Shown here: piece by piece, positions 21,745 through 32,620 of the stretch
How the letters are laid out: each line of letters begins with the position of its first letter
Numbering within the stretch: position 1 is the stretch's first letter
The notes under the pieces: model-generated
Told to the model about the DNA's origin: nothing
The model's database searches: none
What the model saw: the letters and a program-made list of their open reading frames with translations, nothing else
Assembly: GCF_014898055.3 (NCBI RefSeq)
Contig: NW_023603184.1
Coordinates: forward strand, 35,525,359 to 35,589,358
DNA: 64,000 nucleotides
Direction: 5' to 3'
From: Talpa occidentalis
Lineage: Eukaryota; Chordata; Mammalia; Eulipotyphla; Talpidae
Translations under genes and position numbers: made by a program

Positions 21745-22080
21745 TTGGTTGTATTTAAAGGGCAGGTTTATAAAGGAAAAGGACAGAAGAGTAAAGGACA
21801 TTTGTATAGACATAAGCGGGCAGGAAGAGCTGCCAGAAAGAGACAGGTTTGCTGAGAGAGGCCTGCAAGGCTCAGGCAGGAGGCCTAGAGGGGAGCGGCC
21901 TCCACTGAGGGAGGTCAGTGAAGAGAAGCCCAAGCATGGGACAGGTCTCCCTGCAGGAGAGAGTGGGTGAAAAGAAGCTTCTCTATAATCACAGGTGGGC
22001 AAGGGAAGTGTAGCCCCCAGCCACTGTAGAGACTGCACTGATACAGTCTTCTATTTGGGAGGGGATCACTCCTTGGAGGT
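21745..22080 (-). mobile_element. LTR-like block D (minus strand)
   Basis: Reverse complement of block D, starting at the ERV LTR end. It is shared with 48190-48520. Blocks D at 15.5 kb (+) and here (-) flank the ERV in opposite orientations. Confidence 0.65.
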
Positions 22081-22369
22081 TTCCCTTAGTTGCTGATTTT
22101 GGATAACTCTGCAGAATCTGAAAGGGGCAGGAGATTCCACAATGGGCTCAATCTCCATACCTTTACCCTTTGGCCTTTGCTCTAGACACTCCCTACAGCA
22201 GCCTGATACTAGCTTGGGTCTGACCTTTGTGATCTAGGCTTTGGCACTTAAGGATCTCGGTTTTTATAGCTGTGTTGATGGTTATTTTAATCCTTTCTAC
22301 CCTCACCTCCTTGTGTAAGCAGGTTTCTGGTCTTTTGGCACCTCCTTTTTAGGTTTTTTTTTTAATACT

Positions 22370-22710
22370 TGTCCTCCATCATAGGCAAATGTCCTTTATT
22401 CTTATCTCCCTTTTATAATAAACCTGCCCTTTTGGATATAACTGACATCTCTGTCTTGGGGAGAAACTGGCTTGGGAAACTCACCAGTGCCATGAAAGGG
22501 GAGCTCTGGTGAAGCTTTTCCCAGTGTCAACCCAAGGAATTGGTTCTCAAACCCAAGATCTCCAAAACCGACCTCACAAGCATCCTTTATAATAAACCTG
22601 CCCTTTTGGATATAACTAAATGTCTTTGTCTCATGGGGAGACTGCACGAAAGCTGCTGAATGGGGAGCTAACTAAAACTTTTCTCAGTCATTACCCAAGA
22701 ACCGCTCTCT
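22370..22710 (+). mobile_element. LTR-like block D, diverged 3' ends
   Basis: Two partial repeats of tataataaacctgcccttttggatataact, about 180 bp apart, each followed by a block D-like end. Shared with 48835-49200. Confidence 0.55.
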
Positions 22711-23271
22711 GAACCCCACATCTCCTTCATTAAAATGACATCAGATATAAGTGAGAAGGACGAACAAGGTTAGTGATCTCTAAGGAACTACAGAGATCAA
22801 CCCGCGCGAGAAGCAGTCACTAGAAATGAGGTGCAGAATTTGCCAACCATCACGCATCAAGGTTCCCCAGGGCAGACAGTCCACAACGAGGAGGAAAATG
22901 TATAGAATCATGAAGAAATATGACACTCGTACACTGTAACATTAACCCCTAGGATTCAAACCCCTCTGCCTGCGTTCCTGTATTTGGTGGAAAAGGCGCT
23001 TTCTACTTCTAAAAAGTCAAGGATTCTCTCTGTCCGCAAAAGATACAATTCTCAGTAATAGAATAGGAAGGAGTTGTGGGTAGATTCGGCCTGGAGAAAT
23101 GTCAGTCCCTCTGAAGTAAACAAAACCTTCCTCCTTCAAACCCACCTTCTTTTCAGGCCACTGCTCCCCTACATTACCCTTCAGTTAATGCAATCAGCAG
23201 GCAGCCTGCAAGCTGGGCCTCTTCCCCTTTTCAGAGGCACCTTGGCCTTCCCATGAAAAAGTTAGACTCAC
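22711..23271 (-). other. TRIM5-like intron 1, start (unit 1)
   Basis: Well conserved with 49200-49725. No repeat or coding feature recognised. It directly follows the exon 1 donor on the minus strand. Confidence 0.6.
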
Positions 23272-23400
23272 CAAATCAGTTTTTCCTCTGAAGTTTTCAA
23301 ACTCTTTGTTCCAGAAACTCTCAACAGACCTTCAGAGACCAAGGAAAAGTTGTGACTCCTTGGGGAAGAATGAAGACAGGCCAGACACAGATATGGTCAG
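23272..23400 (-). other. TRIM5: TRIM5-like non-coding exon 1 (unit 1), 5' end approximate
   Basis: On the minus strand a perfect donor, GATTTG|GTGAGT, occurs at 23272/23271, about 175 bp downstream of an ISRE. Position, strand and conservation with unit 2 (49726) suggest the untranslated first exon of the TRIM gene. The transcription start is not determined from sequence; only the donor side is firm. Intron 1 would be about 10.5 kb here. Confidence 0.55.
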
Positions 23401-23446
23401 GATGGACTTGGCCTGACTGCCACAGAGATGAAGAGTGGAGTAAAAT

Positions 23447-23458
23447 GAAACTGAAACT
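23447..23458 (-). promoter_or_regulatory. Interferon-stimulated response element (unit 1)
   Basis: GAAACTGAAACT fits the consensus GAAANNGAAACT exactly (AGTTTCAGTTTC on the gene strand). TRIM5, TRIM22 and relatives are interferon-inducible through such elements. It is conserved in unit 2 and lies two bases from the edge of an old LTR. Confidence 0.8.
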
Positions 23459-23459
23459 C

Positions 23460-24415
23460 TAAGAGGGCATTCCCCAGGAAAAGGGGAGGCACCAACCAGA
23501 TTTCCTGCCCCATCCAGGGAGAGTGGACTTGTTAGGGGACCACCCTGTTACAGACTGAGCAGGGAGAAGCAGCTAGGGAGGTGGAGGGTAAATGGTTTTA
23601 AGGCTTTTCTGTCCTCCCACCATTAGGATTGCCCTGCCTGATGGGGCACCTGCTGTTGTTACATTGTTGTAAGCTGTCCTGTTTACCTCTGTGGGCCATG
23701 GGAGGAGTATTGAGACAGTCACCAAGAGAAGCAGAAGCAGGAGAGAGGCAGGAGAGAGAAGGGGAGAGAGAAGCCCAGAGTGAGGACTTGCCAGGGACTT
23801 GGACGCCTCCTGGACCCCAGAAACCCCTGCCTGCCGAGTACCTGTTTGCCAGAATACATGTAAAGCTTAAGAAAAGCCTGAGACATCCACAGAGGGCTCC
23901 TGAACTTCTCCTTTACCCAGTCTGCTGGGCTCATAGGAAACCTGCTCAGTGGTGCATCCTGCCCCTGCAGCAGGAGACTGTCATAGGGAGGAAGCAGGAG
24001 GTACCTGGAGCCTGGAGACATGGGAAGAAGCTGCACTTGCTTTTTCATCCTGGACTGGCTGAAAGGATGTGGGTGAGAGACCCAAGGGAAGGTGACAATG
24101 GAAGCTTTTATCTTGATTGTGATTTTTTTCTGGTTTCCTCCCAGACTTGTCTGGTCAGTTTCTGACCCTTGTCTATGGGTCCCCGACTAAAGGTGTTGGG
24201 GACTTGTGGCAGGCTTGTGGGCCTTTCTTTGGCCAATCCTGTTTGGCTGCACTTTTTCCCATGAGGGGATGGGTAACTTTGGGTGCTTGATTTGGAAACT
24301 ATATTGTCTTCTCTGTATTGCACACTGATTGTATTGAAGTTCTTTTCCATAGACAGTCTTATGTTTTGGCTTGGTGTGGCAGATGGCAGAAATATTGAGA
24401 GCAGGTAGGTTTATC
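23460..24415 (+). mobile_element. Old TGTAACAGGG-related LTR with a nested LTR C (unit 1)
   Basis: The outer LTR starts near 23460 (ctaagagggcattccccagg) and resumes at about 23990 (gaagcaggaggtacctgg) to end near 24415. The middle, about 23590-23985, is a different LTR-like block (C) with a cttgccagggacttgg and cctttacccagtctgctgg pattern like 63190-63741. Shared with 49912-50880. Confidence 0.7.
23531..23556 (-). other. Short unit 1-only insertion resembling the LTR tip
   Basis: Unit 2 reads gtggacttagcagggag; here about 25 bases are inserted that contain ggggaccaccctgttacag, the reverse complement of the TGTAACAGGG LTR start. Confidence 0.6.
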
Positions 24416-24477
24416 CCCACCTGTGTGATACATCATAATCCAAACGTACAAATTCCTAATATTGAAGCTTTAAAATT

Positions 24478-25335
24478 CTAGTCCTTATTCTAAAGCCAGT
24501 CAGCATAACAGGCTTCCCTTTTCTTGGAGCAAGACTGATACTGTATTTTCTATCCAAAGAAACGTATGTGATTACTTCAGAAACTTTCTCTGCGGTATCA
24601 ACAAGAAGGTTGTTTGTCTATTTAGTTTAAAAAAGTGTACCTCTTTTAGAGAATTTTCTCAGAAATTCATTGAACAAAAAACTTGCCTAAGCTAAGAAAT
24701 GGAGCAGGTTTCTTTGAGCACATCCACCATGCAATTGAGCTAGAGAATTCACAGCGGGTGCTGGTTAATAGCGTCATTACTTTTTGATGTCCGGAGGAAT
24801 AACACCACTATTGCCTTGGAAGGTGTTTATCAGGAACAACTACAAGGATCATACAAGAATGTAAAGAATCACCTGGACTATTATATGTCTGTGCAGAACA
24901 CGATGTGTTGAAAGGAAAAGGTGCACATGATACACTGGATAGAGAAGCACATGCTTCTGAGCACCTCTGTCAGGCAGGAAAAGGAGACGCCTGCCAAGTG
25001 CACTGCCCATCTGAAGCTGCTTGCAATGGCTCAAGCACAAGCAGTTCTGTAAACGCATCTATCCCAGTTCAGCCAGCTAGAAACAGTTGGCTTCACTGCA
25101 TGGAAAGCAGGCTATGTGACAGAATCTTTCTGCATTACTGTCCACTAAAGTTACGTTTTAACCTTCCTGAAAGTGAAGAGTGAAAGCAATCTATTGGCCA
25201 GTGAGATGTTTCTCATCCTTCCTGCCCTGCAAGTAAGTTGTTCCAGCAACAATGGAATAGGACCGAGCATCAGAAATGAACCAACACTTGTATGGACAAT
25301 TTATAGAACAGAGGAGTCAAGAATAAACAGCAGAG
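24478..25335 (+). pseudogene. ATP5PB: ATP5PB processed pseudogene (unit 1)
   Basis: Intronless remnant of ATP synthase peripheral-stalk subunit b. Recognisable segments run in order: LILYxLSKExYVI..ETF (about 24535-24600), an HAIE-LENSQ region near 24735, FDVxRNN near 24790, YQEQLxxxYKNVKNHLDYY-SVQN (24830-24900), and KETxAKCxxxLKLLAMAQAQAVL up to the stop near 25050. About 280 bp of 3' UTR follow, ending near gaataaacag. The 5' part is missing and stops interrupt the frame. It is a retrocopy made before the duplication. The normal protein is a mitochondrial inner-membrane stator; this copy is not functional. Confidence 0.85.
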
Positions 25336-25395
25336 AGAGGAAAGTCTCTTCAGCAACTTATTCGGGGAAAACTAAAATGCCACATGCTAAAGAAG

Positions 25396-25684
25396 GAAAC
25401 TAGAGAACTATGTCACATCTTACACAAAAGATAACTCAAAATGAATTAAAGACTTGGATGGCAATCTTTGAAACCACAAAATACATAGAGGAAAACAAAC
25501 AAAACCCTCCATGCCATTCGCTTAGGGATGTCTTTGTGTATTTTTCTCCAATGATATAGACACGAAACAATATAAATAAATGGGACTACATGAAACAAAA
25601 AAGTCTTCTGCACAGTGAAAAAATCTATCATTAAAACAAAAAGACATCTACTTGAATGGAGAAAATATTTGCACATCATACGTT
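25396..25684 (+). mobile_element. Old LINE-1 ORF2 fragment
   Basis: The sequence aactcaaaatgaattaaagac ... aatatttgcacatcat is the familiar L1 ORF2 endonuclease-distal region. Shared with 52111-52388. Confidence 0.75.
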
Positions 25685-25888
25685 ATGCGTAAGAGAACTG
25701 GGGTGTATGGCAGAGGTATGGGTGAGAGGATTCACCAGAGACAGCCTGAGGAGCAGGACAGGGGGATCAACTCAAATACACTGCTGAGGGGAACAGCGGG
25801 CGAGACCGGAGTGGTCTGCTGGGCCCATGTGGTTTAGCTCCCTTGCTGAGGATCAAACTCATGATGCAGTGGCTGGCACTGAGCCATG
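25685..25888 (-). mobile_element. tRNA-derived SINE fragment
   Basis: Minus-strand copy lacking the end of its head. Shared with 52389-52603. Confidence 0.8.
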
Positions 25889-25889
25889 T

Positions 25890-26715
25890 TTTAAAACTCA
25901 TGTTGAAAAATTGTGTGAATTGTGAATTCAGGATTCCTACTCACCCAGGTTTCCAGAAATCACTTGACAGGAGCTGATATCTCTCAGCTAAATCTAATAT
26001 CTCACACGAGAATCCCATGATATTAACCAAGGACATGTAGTAGTTCAGGGACTCACAGGGAGAGGAGGAATACTTGTCACACTCTCTCAGCTACCAATTC
26101 CCTGCAGTTCAGTCACATAAAGTACATAAAAAAATACATCTATTAATATCTCTCCTTCAACAGCTATCTGGGTACAGGGGAAAGTTCCCTTACCACCGTG
26201 AGTTGTTCTGAGACTAGATGCATAAATGAACATCAGACAAATGAGTATGAGAAAAACACCAAATTGAATAGGATGTGTAGAGAGAATCATACAGCAGTAA
26301 ATTCTAAAGTAAATGGAAGACAGCAAGGGCTTATATCCTATTATAAGGGAATTGAGTCACCAGGGAGAGAGGAGAGGGTTTTACATCATGAGGAAATGAC
26401 TTCATATGACAGAACATTGCCTTTGATTGTTTGCCTTCCTTAAGACAGGTTTCTCCTATTTAAAAAAATATTTCTGCAGAGATCCCTATACTTAGGAAAA
26501 CTTAACTTTTCGAGTAATGGTAACAGTTTCTCATGAAACTGGTTCTCACAGGATCTTAATGGACCTTCTTTCCATTTACCACATATTGAAATGGCTACTC
26601 TGGATCTAGGAAATCCTGTCTAACTTTTGGGGGAAGGGGGCAACAGATCTACAGCACCATGCTCTCTATCTTCAGTATGAACATGAGGGTGGAATCCGTT
26701 CAGAACATCATCCAC
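25890..26715. other. Unclassified intergenic sequence (unit 1)
   Basis: Shared with 52604-53436. No gene or repeat recognised. Confidence 0.5.
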
Positions 26716-26806
26716 TGGCTTAGAGTTTGCTCCTTCCCATTCTTGCCTCTGGCCTACACCCCAGTTCTTGTATGCATAAATAAATAAAAGCAAATCTTAA
26801 AAAAAC
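26716..26806 (+). mobile_element. SINE 3' fragment
   Basis: Only the tail part (ctctggcctacaccccag ... aaataaataaa). Shared with 53437-53527. Confidence 0.75.
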
Positions 26807-27414
26807 AGAAAATTATATATTCTATTTCAAAGAAAAGCAAAAGGAGTAATATTTAAAGTAGATTAATATTCATTCTTTAATATCCATGATTTCAACCCAG
26901 AGAGAAAATTAATAGATACTAATCTGCATCAGTGCTCATGTTCTAGGAAATGAGAAATCACAGAATTTTATCATTTAATTCCTACATCATTTCTATCAGT
27001 TCAGCCTCAGTATTGCTATTTCTAATGAGAAACTGAATCCAAAAAAAGCTAGTTTAAAAAGGACTAGTAAGAAGCATTATCACCCTGATAATGAAATTCT
27101 GTCTGATTTCAAAGTTTAGGTTTTTAACTGTCCAGAGTGTTCGCTCTCTACATCATTTTACCCGCAAGAGCAGCCTGGTCATGAAAGAGCTCACCCTGAC
27201 TCTAGCCATTACAATGACTGCCCGTGTTCGTTGATAGGAACTATAATGAGCATTCACCTCTACTTCCTGGCACCCGAGGTTTCCCATGGTGTGCCCAGCT
27301 TCTTCAACAGATCAGCATCTTCTGGCGTCTCCCTCCCCACCCAACATCCTAGGGAAAATGCTCCTACCTTTTCTTTGGGGACATACTCAAGAGAAGGCGC
27401 TTGTGCTGGAGAAA
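26807..27414. other. Unclassified intergenic sequence, highly similar between units
   Basis: Matches 53528-54150 with few differences. The 78-codon frame 27231-27467 is open in both units but resembles nothing I know and has no gene context. Confidence 0.4.
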
Positions 27415-27500
27415 TACAGAGTCAGTTCCAATACTGCCTCTTCCACTCATTAGCCATGGGAGGCTGAGCACTGACTCCTACTGAGACCCAGGGCAAGTTA
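27415..27500 (+). mobile_element. Probable MIR fragment
   Basis: agagtcagttccaatactgcc ... cactcattagc ... ccagggcaagtt follows the MIR core order. Shared with about 54135-54220. Confidence 0.55.
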
Positions 27501-28502
27501 GGGTTAAGTATGTAGCTTCAGGCAGGGTTCAAGCAGGGACTAGGGAGACTTAAGGGAGGCCCCTGAGATAAGGGCAGAAAAATTCAGGAGGGCCAGTGCC
27601 AGCAGTAAAAGCAAATTTTAGGAGACCAAGAACAGGGAGGTAAACTACTAAGATAGGAGCTGGGAAAATGGGCACCTCTGCCCAGAGGAGTATAGCCACT
27701 AGGAGGAAGAGCCAATCACAAAAAAGGACGATAAGATTTTAGTATGGGGGGATGGAGGGGAGGTTTAATTATCCCTAGATAGGCCTTCCTTGCCCCTCCC
27801 AAGTACAGCATACTGGGAAGTTCTTGCTTTCTTCCTTCAAATAACCTTGTCCTTACTTTCTTAAGGTTTGTTTCTGATACTCATCTAAAATGTCTGAAAA
27901 TTCCTTTTTTATAGTTTTGTGGGACAAGAACCTGTGGTGGCTCAAGGGCTAAAGTCACAATGCACAGCGGCATCAATAAGTTTATATATTCTTTCAGCTA
28001 TCTGTTAGGAATTCCTTCTTCATACGATATTTTTGAAGATTGCCTAGGATAAAGAAACTGTATATCTATGTGCGTACATACACACACATAGATACACATA
28101 TGTGTGCGTGTGTAAGTGTGTGACTATCCCATTCCCAGCCCAAGCACTTTCTTTTTCATCTTTCTGGAACATTATTACCCCTCTGTATATTGCTGTGTGC
28201 TCTGTGCAAGAACCTGCTCTAGTTTACAATGCATATTTTTCTAAGAAGAGTGTGTGTTTTTGCTCCTCTTGGTAAATCTATTCCTCTTGTTGATTTTGAA
28301 ACTGAGTAGAAGACTGCACGGGGTGATATGTGTGGTGGGACACAATTGGCACACATCAGGTTTTCTGACCCCAGGACTCACAGGGTTTTCTGATCTTTTC
28401 CTGAGAAGAGAGTGAAATTGGAAGCAAATTAAAAGTCTCACATTCTTTTCAGCAGAAGATTGTCTGAGTAGAGGAGATTCTGTTAAAAAATAGAAGCCTT
28501 CC
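27501..28502. other. Unclassified sequence with a deletion point (unit 1)
   Basis: Shared with 54221-55070 and 60020-60180. A TG/CA-rich tract lies at 28075-28125. At about 28343 unit 1 skips the 5 kb present in unit 2. Confidence 0.6.
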
Positions 28503-28792
28503 GGGCCTCCCCAGTGGCGCTGCGGGTTGAGCGACAACTGGTGAAGCTGTCCACAGACTTGGCGCTATGTGTTCGATCCAGGCCGGCCAGCGATGATCCC
28601 ACATGGCACAGCAGACATCCCCTGTCTGGCCCGCTCCTCCTCTCAGCAGTTTATTTTAGTCAGTCTGCCTGTTCTGTTCCCCACTCTGTCTCTGGTGAAT
28701 CCTCTCACCCTCCTATACCTCTGGCCTGTACCCCAGCTTTTGTATAAAAATAAAGAAAAAATAAAGAAAAACAAAAGACAAAACAAAAAAGT
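28503..28792 (+). mobile_element. tRNA-derived SINE
   Basis: Shared with 60186-60486. The head is gggcctccccagtggcgctg, with a B-box-like ttcgatcc, and the tail is aaaataaagaaaaa. Confidence 0.9.
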
Positions 28793-29204
28793 AGAAACCT
28801 TCCAATATATAGCTCTTTTCAGATGCATATAGAAATTAACATTTTTATTTCCCTGTAACTAAGTACTTCATTCTGAACTGGAGGACTGGGCATTCCAGGA
28901 AATAGTCATTTGTTAATCATTCCAGAGTACAGATTTGTTTTCTAGTGAGGCACAGACTTCATAGTCAGAGCAATGGAGTGATGGAAAGGCAAAAGCAAGG
29001 GGAAAACTTTGATCAATTTTGCCAGTGCCCACAAATGCATCCTAAAATATAGGTACAAACACATAAACACACAGAAGCACTTTCCACCTTGGAACCTGTT
29101 TCATCAAAAGTCATTCCAAAGTGGTGAGGGGGGAATTTCGGGGCGGGGGGTGGTGGCAAGCAGGAGAGCAGCAGTTACTCTCTGACCAACAATGTACTTA
29201 TATA

Positions 29205-29500
29205 TATATATTTTTTTATAGAGGCATGTTTTTATTTATTTGTTTGTTTATACATGCACTTGGTACAGTCAGAATTGCGGGAGGGCAAGAGAATTCGCGA
29301 GAGCCAGAGCGGGGAGCAGAGCAGGCAGAAGGACCGAAGTACACTGCTGAGGGGAGCAGCGGGCGGCAGGAGAGGTCTGCACGCCATGTGGGACCCTCCT
29401 CCGGTGGCCGGGGAGCAGCCGGGGATCGAACCAGCGCTGCAGAGGCTGCGCGGCAGCTTCACAACCCAGCGCTCAACCGCTGCGCCACCGGGGAGGCCCC
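29205..29500 (-). mobile_element. tRNA-derived SINE, unit 1 only
   Basis: Young-looking minus-strand copy close to the SINE consensus, ending ccaccggggaggcccc. The empty site lies near 60880 in unit 2. Confidence 0.93.
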
Positions 29501-30035
29501 ACTTTTATTTCTAGTGAACTCTGTGGTAATGAGCTGAAAAAAAAATACCCAAAGACACCAGGATTCCAGCAAGCCCTCAATCATCATCTATCGTAGAAAT
29601 AGTTCCCCTCCTATCACAGGAAGAAAAGACACGTGGCCTGAAGCTCTGCATTACTGTCCATAATTGCAAAGTTAGTCTGACCAGGACAAACACTTACTGA
29701 CACCATTGTTAAATCCCAAAAGTGTACTTCTTACTCTTTCAATGAAGCAGCAGCTGGGTAAACAGAACTCAAATTCAGAATTTCCATGAAATAGAATTAC
29801 TGCAGGTAAATGAAAAACTTAAGACCAGCGGGCTATACAGAACCATTTATTTCATAATAAGCTAAAATTCAAAGACCATGTAAAATTTAGTCAAGTTCCA
29901 TTTCTAAAACAAAGCCAGAGTAACCCTGTTGAAAGAAAACTAATACATATTCTTAGTGTGAAAGGATACTGTGCAAAGAAAGATGAAAGCGTTAACAGTT
30001 TCCAGTAAAACACCCCAAGTTATTCAATCCTCGAA
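29501..30035. other. Unclassified sequence (unit 1)
   Basis: Shared with 60890-61410. Nothing recognised. Confidence 0.5.
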
Positions 30036-30039
30036 GGTA

Positions 30040-30480
30040 AGTGTCCAGTCAAACAGGATTGGCCCAAAGCAGGCCACTGAAGCCCAAAGCTTGCCACCAG
30101 TCTAAGGCACCTTCTGGCAAGGAACCACAGAAAATAGTCATCAGGTGGCAAGCAAGTCCGGAAGGAAAATTGCAAAATAAAGTACAAATCAAGGTAATGG
30201 CTGCCATTGTCGGCCTCCACCCACCACCCCTCTCCCAAGTATCTCTCCATGTCTCAGATTCCACAAGTCCTTCCGTGTCCCCCAAGTCCACGGTGTAAGT
30301 CCAAAGCTGAGAAGCGAGCAGGCCTCCTTCCTCACGTGCCTCTGCTCCACATGCTTCCTCCAGTCTCCCTCTGGGGATCTCCTCCCAGTTGTCTTCAGCT
30401 TCTCCTCCCCACTAGCTCTGCCCTTCATTATGTGAGGCAGGGAACACAGAACCTCCATTTTTACAAAGATCACACTCTGT
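30040..30480 (-). mobile_element. Old relative of the TGTAACAGGG LTR (unit 1)
   Basis: On the minus strand it carries tttgggccaatcctg and related LTR landmarks in the right order, with much divergence. Shared with 61430-61758 plus 62660-62775, where a younger LTR of the family interrupts it. Confidence 0.7.
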
Positions 30481-30529
30481 AGCAATTTCATTTCTCACAA
30501 TGTGGGGCAGTTGTGCTTTTTTGACCAAC

Positions 30530-31055
30530 ATGAATTTAAGAAAATCAGCAAGCAACTGTAAACCAGAGAAACACTGGGCTGGGGAAGGGGGAAAAGAGGA
30601 GTAAGTAGCATCAAAACAAGGGGGGTGGGGCCTCCCCGGTGGCGCAGAGGTTGAGCGCTGGGTTGCGAAGCTGTCCGTCAGCCTCTGCAGCGCCGGTTCG
30701 ATCCCCGGCTGCTCCCCGGCCACCGGAGGAGGGTCCCACATGGCGCGCAGACCTCTCCGATGCCCGCTGCTCCCCTCAGCAGTGTACTTCGGTCCTTCTG
30801 CCTGCTCTGCTCCCCGCTCTGGCTCTGGTGAATTCTCTCACCCTCCCGCGCTTCTGACTGTACCCAGTGCTTGATGAATGTATGTATAAATCAATCAATC
30901 AATCAATCAATAAATCTTTAAAAAAAAAAAAAAAACAAGGGGGTGGGAATTGTTCAGGGACTATAACCAAGATGAAAATGCACACATTATGCAAAAATGA
31001 AAAATGATGTAAAAATGTATAAAAAAATAAAAATAAAAATGAAGGAAATTAACAC
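30530..31055 (+). mobile_element. LINE-1 3' UTR, split by a SINE (unit 1)
   Basis: Contains aaccagagaaacac, a G-rich tract, then ggactataaccaagatgaaaatgc and an A-rich end. It is interrupted by the SINE at 30627-30931. Shared with 62825-63015, which is uninterrupted. Confidence 0.8.
30627..30931 (+). mobile_element. tRNA-derived SINE, unit 1 only
   Basis: Nearly intact copy with A box tggcgcagagg and B box ggttcgatccc, flanked by aaaacaagggggtggg repeats. The empty site is near 62915 in unit 2. Confidence 0.95.
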
Positions 31056-31125
31056 AGCTTTTAAGTATTTATTCCAGGTTAAACTGCTGGTATATGGAGT
31101 GACAAGACATGAATTTAAACACGCT

Positions 31126-31401
31126 GGGCGCCTCCCTGGTGGCGCAGGTGTTTGAGAGCCGTACTGTGAAGCTGTCCTCAAACTCTGCAGCGCTGGTTCA
31201 ATCGCAGCCCGCCAGTGAGAATCCCACATGGCGCAGCAGACCTCTCTTGTCTCACCTGCTGCTCCCTCAGCAGTGTATTACAGTCAACCTGCTTGTTCTG
31301 TTCTCCATTCTGTCTCTGGTGAATCCTCTCACCCTCCCATGCATCTGGCCTGAACCCCCGTTCATACATAAATAAATAAATCTATAAAAAAATTAAAAAA
31401 A
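31126..31401 (+). mobile_element. tRNA-derived SINE, unit 1 only
   Basis: Older subfamily; the empty site is near 63085 in unit 2. Confidence 0.9.
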
Positions 31402-31767
31402 AACACTCTGGACACAACATCCTCTCTTAGTACCTATCATTTATGATATTTACTACTTAATGCCTTTATTTTCTCAGTCAATGGCAGAGAAAATGAGATC
31501 GCAAACACTTGACAGAGGGCGGGAGGCCTCATTTTTCCTCGGGAGAATAGAAATTAATAAATTAAGAGTCTCTCCTAATGTGCATGACATTTAGGAAAAA
31601 TCTGACACAAGGTAAGTGATACACCCTGTTGATAAATAAAGGATGTCAAAATGCAAAAGAAAGGAGGCAGCAAGAAAAAGGTGGCAGAATGTTGGAAATA
31701 AGCTCAGTGCCTTAGATGCCCCCAAGGCAAAAGGCACTCCAGGGAAGTGCATGAGGGCTCAAGAGGC
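31402..31767. other. Duplication junction and 3' flank of the unit 2 TRIM gene
   Basis: Similarity with unit 2 ends at 31498 (63181). The rest follows the last TRIM exon on the minus strand and should hold its 3' UTR. No clear poly(A) signal was assigned. Confidence 0.6.
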
Positions 31768-32362
31768 TCAGGGGCCTGGTACGCAAATAGTCATGGGGAA
31801 TGTACAATCCAGAGGATTCAAATATGGAAGAATACTCGTAGGAAAGCAACACTTGGAGTATTCATAGATGAGTGATCCATGGTTTGTGACATTGTAAAAG
31901 GAGACAGTGCCCGCCTCATAGTCTAGGAAAACCCCAACACGACTGGGAGGGACTGTCATGGAAAGAGACAAGATCTTCGGTTTCTTGGAGTGAGTGTCCT
32001 TATCAAAAGCACGATACTCTGATCCATACTCTAACCCTATAGCCCATATGTTTCGTGCAGGCTGTAATCCAGCATAAAAATCTTGTTGAACAATAAGCGC
32101 ACGAGCTCTCATGGCAAACAGCTTTGAATGTGCTTTGTAATGGTTTTCCCCACACACCCCAGGATCCAGGAACGTTTTTTGGATACATCTACCTCCCAGT
32201 AATGTTTCCCATTTGTGAGAAGTGGTGATCCCACGACAGAATAATCATAATAGCAATTCCCATTTCTAACTGGATTGTTGTCACACAAATATCTCAGTTC
32301 TTTCTTATTTGCAGAAATCTCAACACAGTGTCCATTGATGGCCCGATTCAAGGTGACATCAA
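31768..32362 (-). CDS. TRIM5: TRIM5-like exon 8, B30.2 (PRY-SPRY), with a 1-nt frameshift (unit 2)
   Basis: This exon begins after a TTTCTGCAG acceptor with VDVTLN and contains the PRY and SPRY landmarks [29 protein letters not shown] and PYLNP. The B30.2 domain recognises ligands, such as retroviral capsids in TRIM5. It is 595 bp; an open version would be 596. One base is missing in a G run (C run at 32151-32160 on the plus strand), directly after WILG. The exon 7 frame then ends at TGA-type stop 32109-32111, about 83 codons into the exon. The downstream frame stays open for 129 codons to its own stop at 31768, so the loss is recent or is a homopolymer sequencing error. Confidence 0.88.
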
Positions 32363-32620
32363 CTGCAGAAAAATTAAAGGTTTGGGTGAGGGACAGGAAG
32401 TGTCCTTATACATGACATTGCGAGAAAAATCATGAGAATAACTTAGCAGGAAATGGAAAGAATTTTGGTTTTAGGGAGAAATAAAACACTGCAGACTCAG
32501 TCTGTGTATTAGAATGAGAAACATGAGTTTTAAAATATGAGCTCTATTAGAAATCAAAAAATTCAGAAAGATGACATGAATAGAGTAGAGAAGTTTGATG
32601 ACACGAAGATTTATCCTTAC

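Larger units (their letters stand above)
1..31498. repeat. Tandem segmental duplication, unit 1 (left edge cut)
   Basis: This stretch aligns in the same order and orientation with 35049-63181. Anchors are 1 with 35049, the LTR at 4430 with 37940, exon 2 at 12734 with 42085, the LTR at 14233 with 43325, exon 1 at 23272 with 49726, the ATP5PB pseudogene at about 24480 with 50940, and 31498 with 63181. Differences are mostly insertions private to one unit. Similarity ends at 31498, where unit 1 runs into the last TRIM exon of unit 2. Identity looks high by eye but was not computed. Confidence 0.92.

Noticed and set aside
23629..24165. 178-codon plus-strand frame
   Set aside because: It spans nested LTR C and the old LTR, is broken in unit 2, and resembles no protein family.
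27231..27467. 78-codon frame conserved in both units (53950-54186)
   Set aside because: Conservation is explained by the recent duplication; no domain or splice context supports it.
29121..29537. 138-codon frame with arginine/glycine-rich protein
   Set aside because: It is the antisense of a SINE; similar frames appear in each young SINE copy.
30660..30720. tRNA-like sequence with A and B boxes
   Set aside because: Part of a SINE head, not a tRNA gene; no full cloverleaf.
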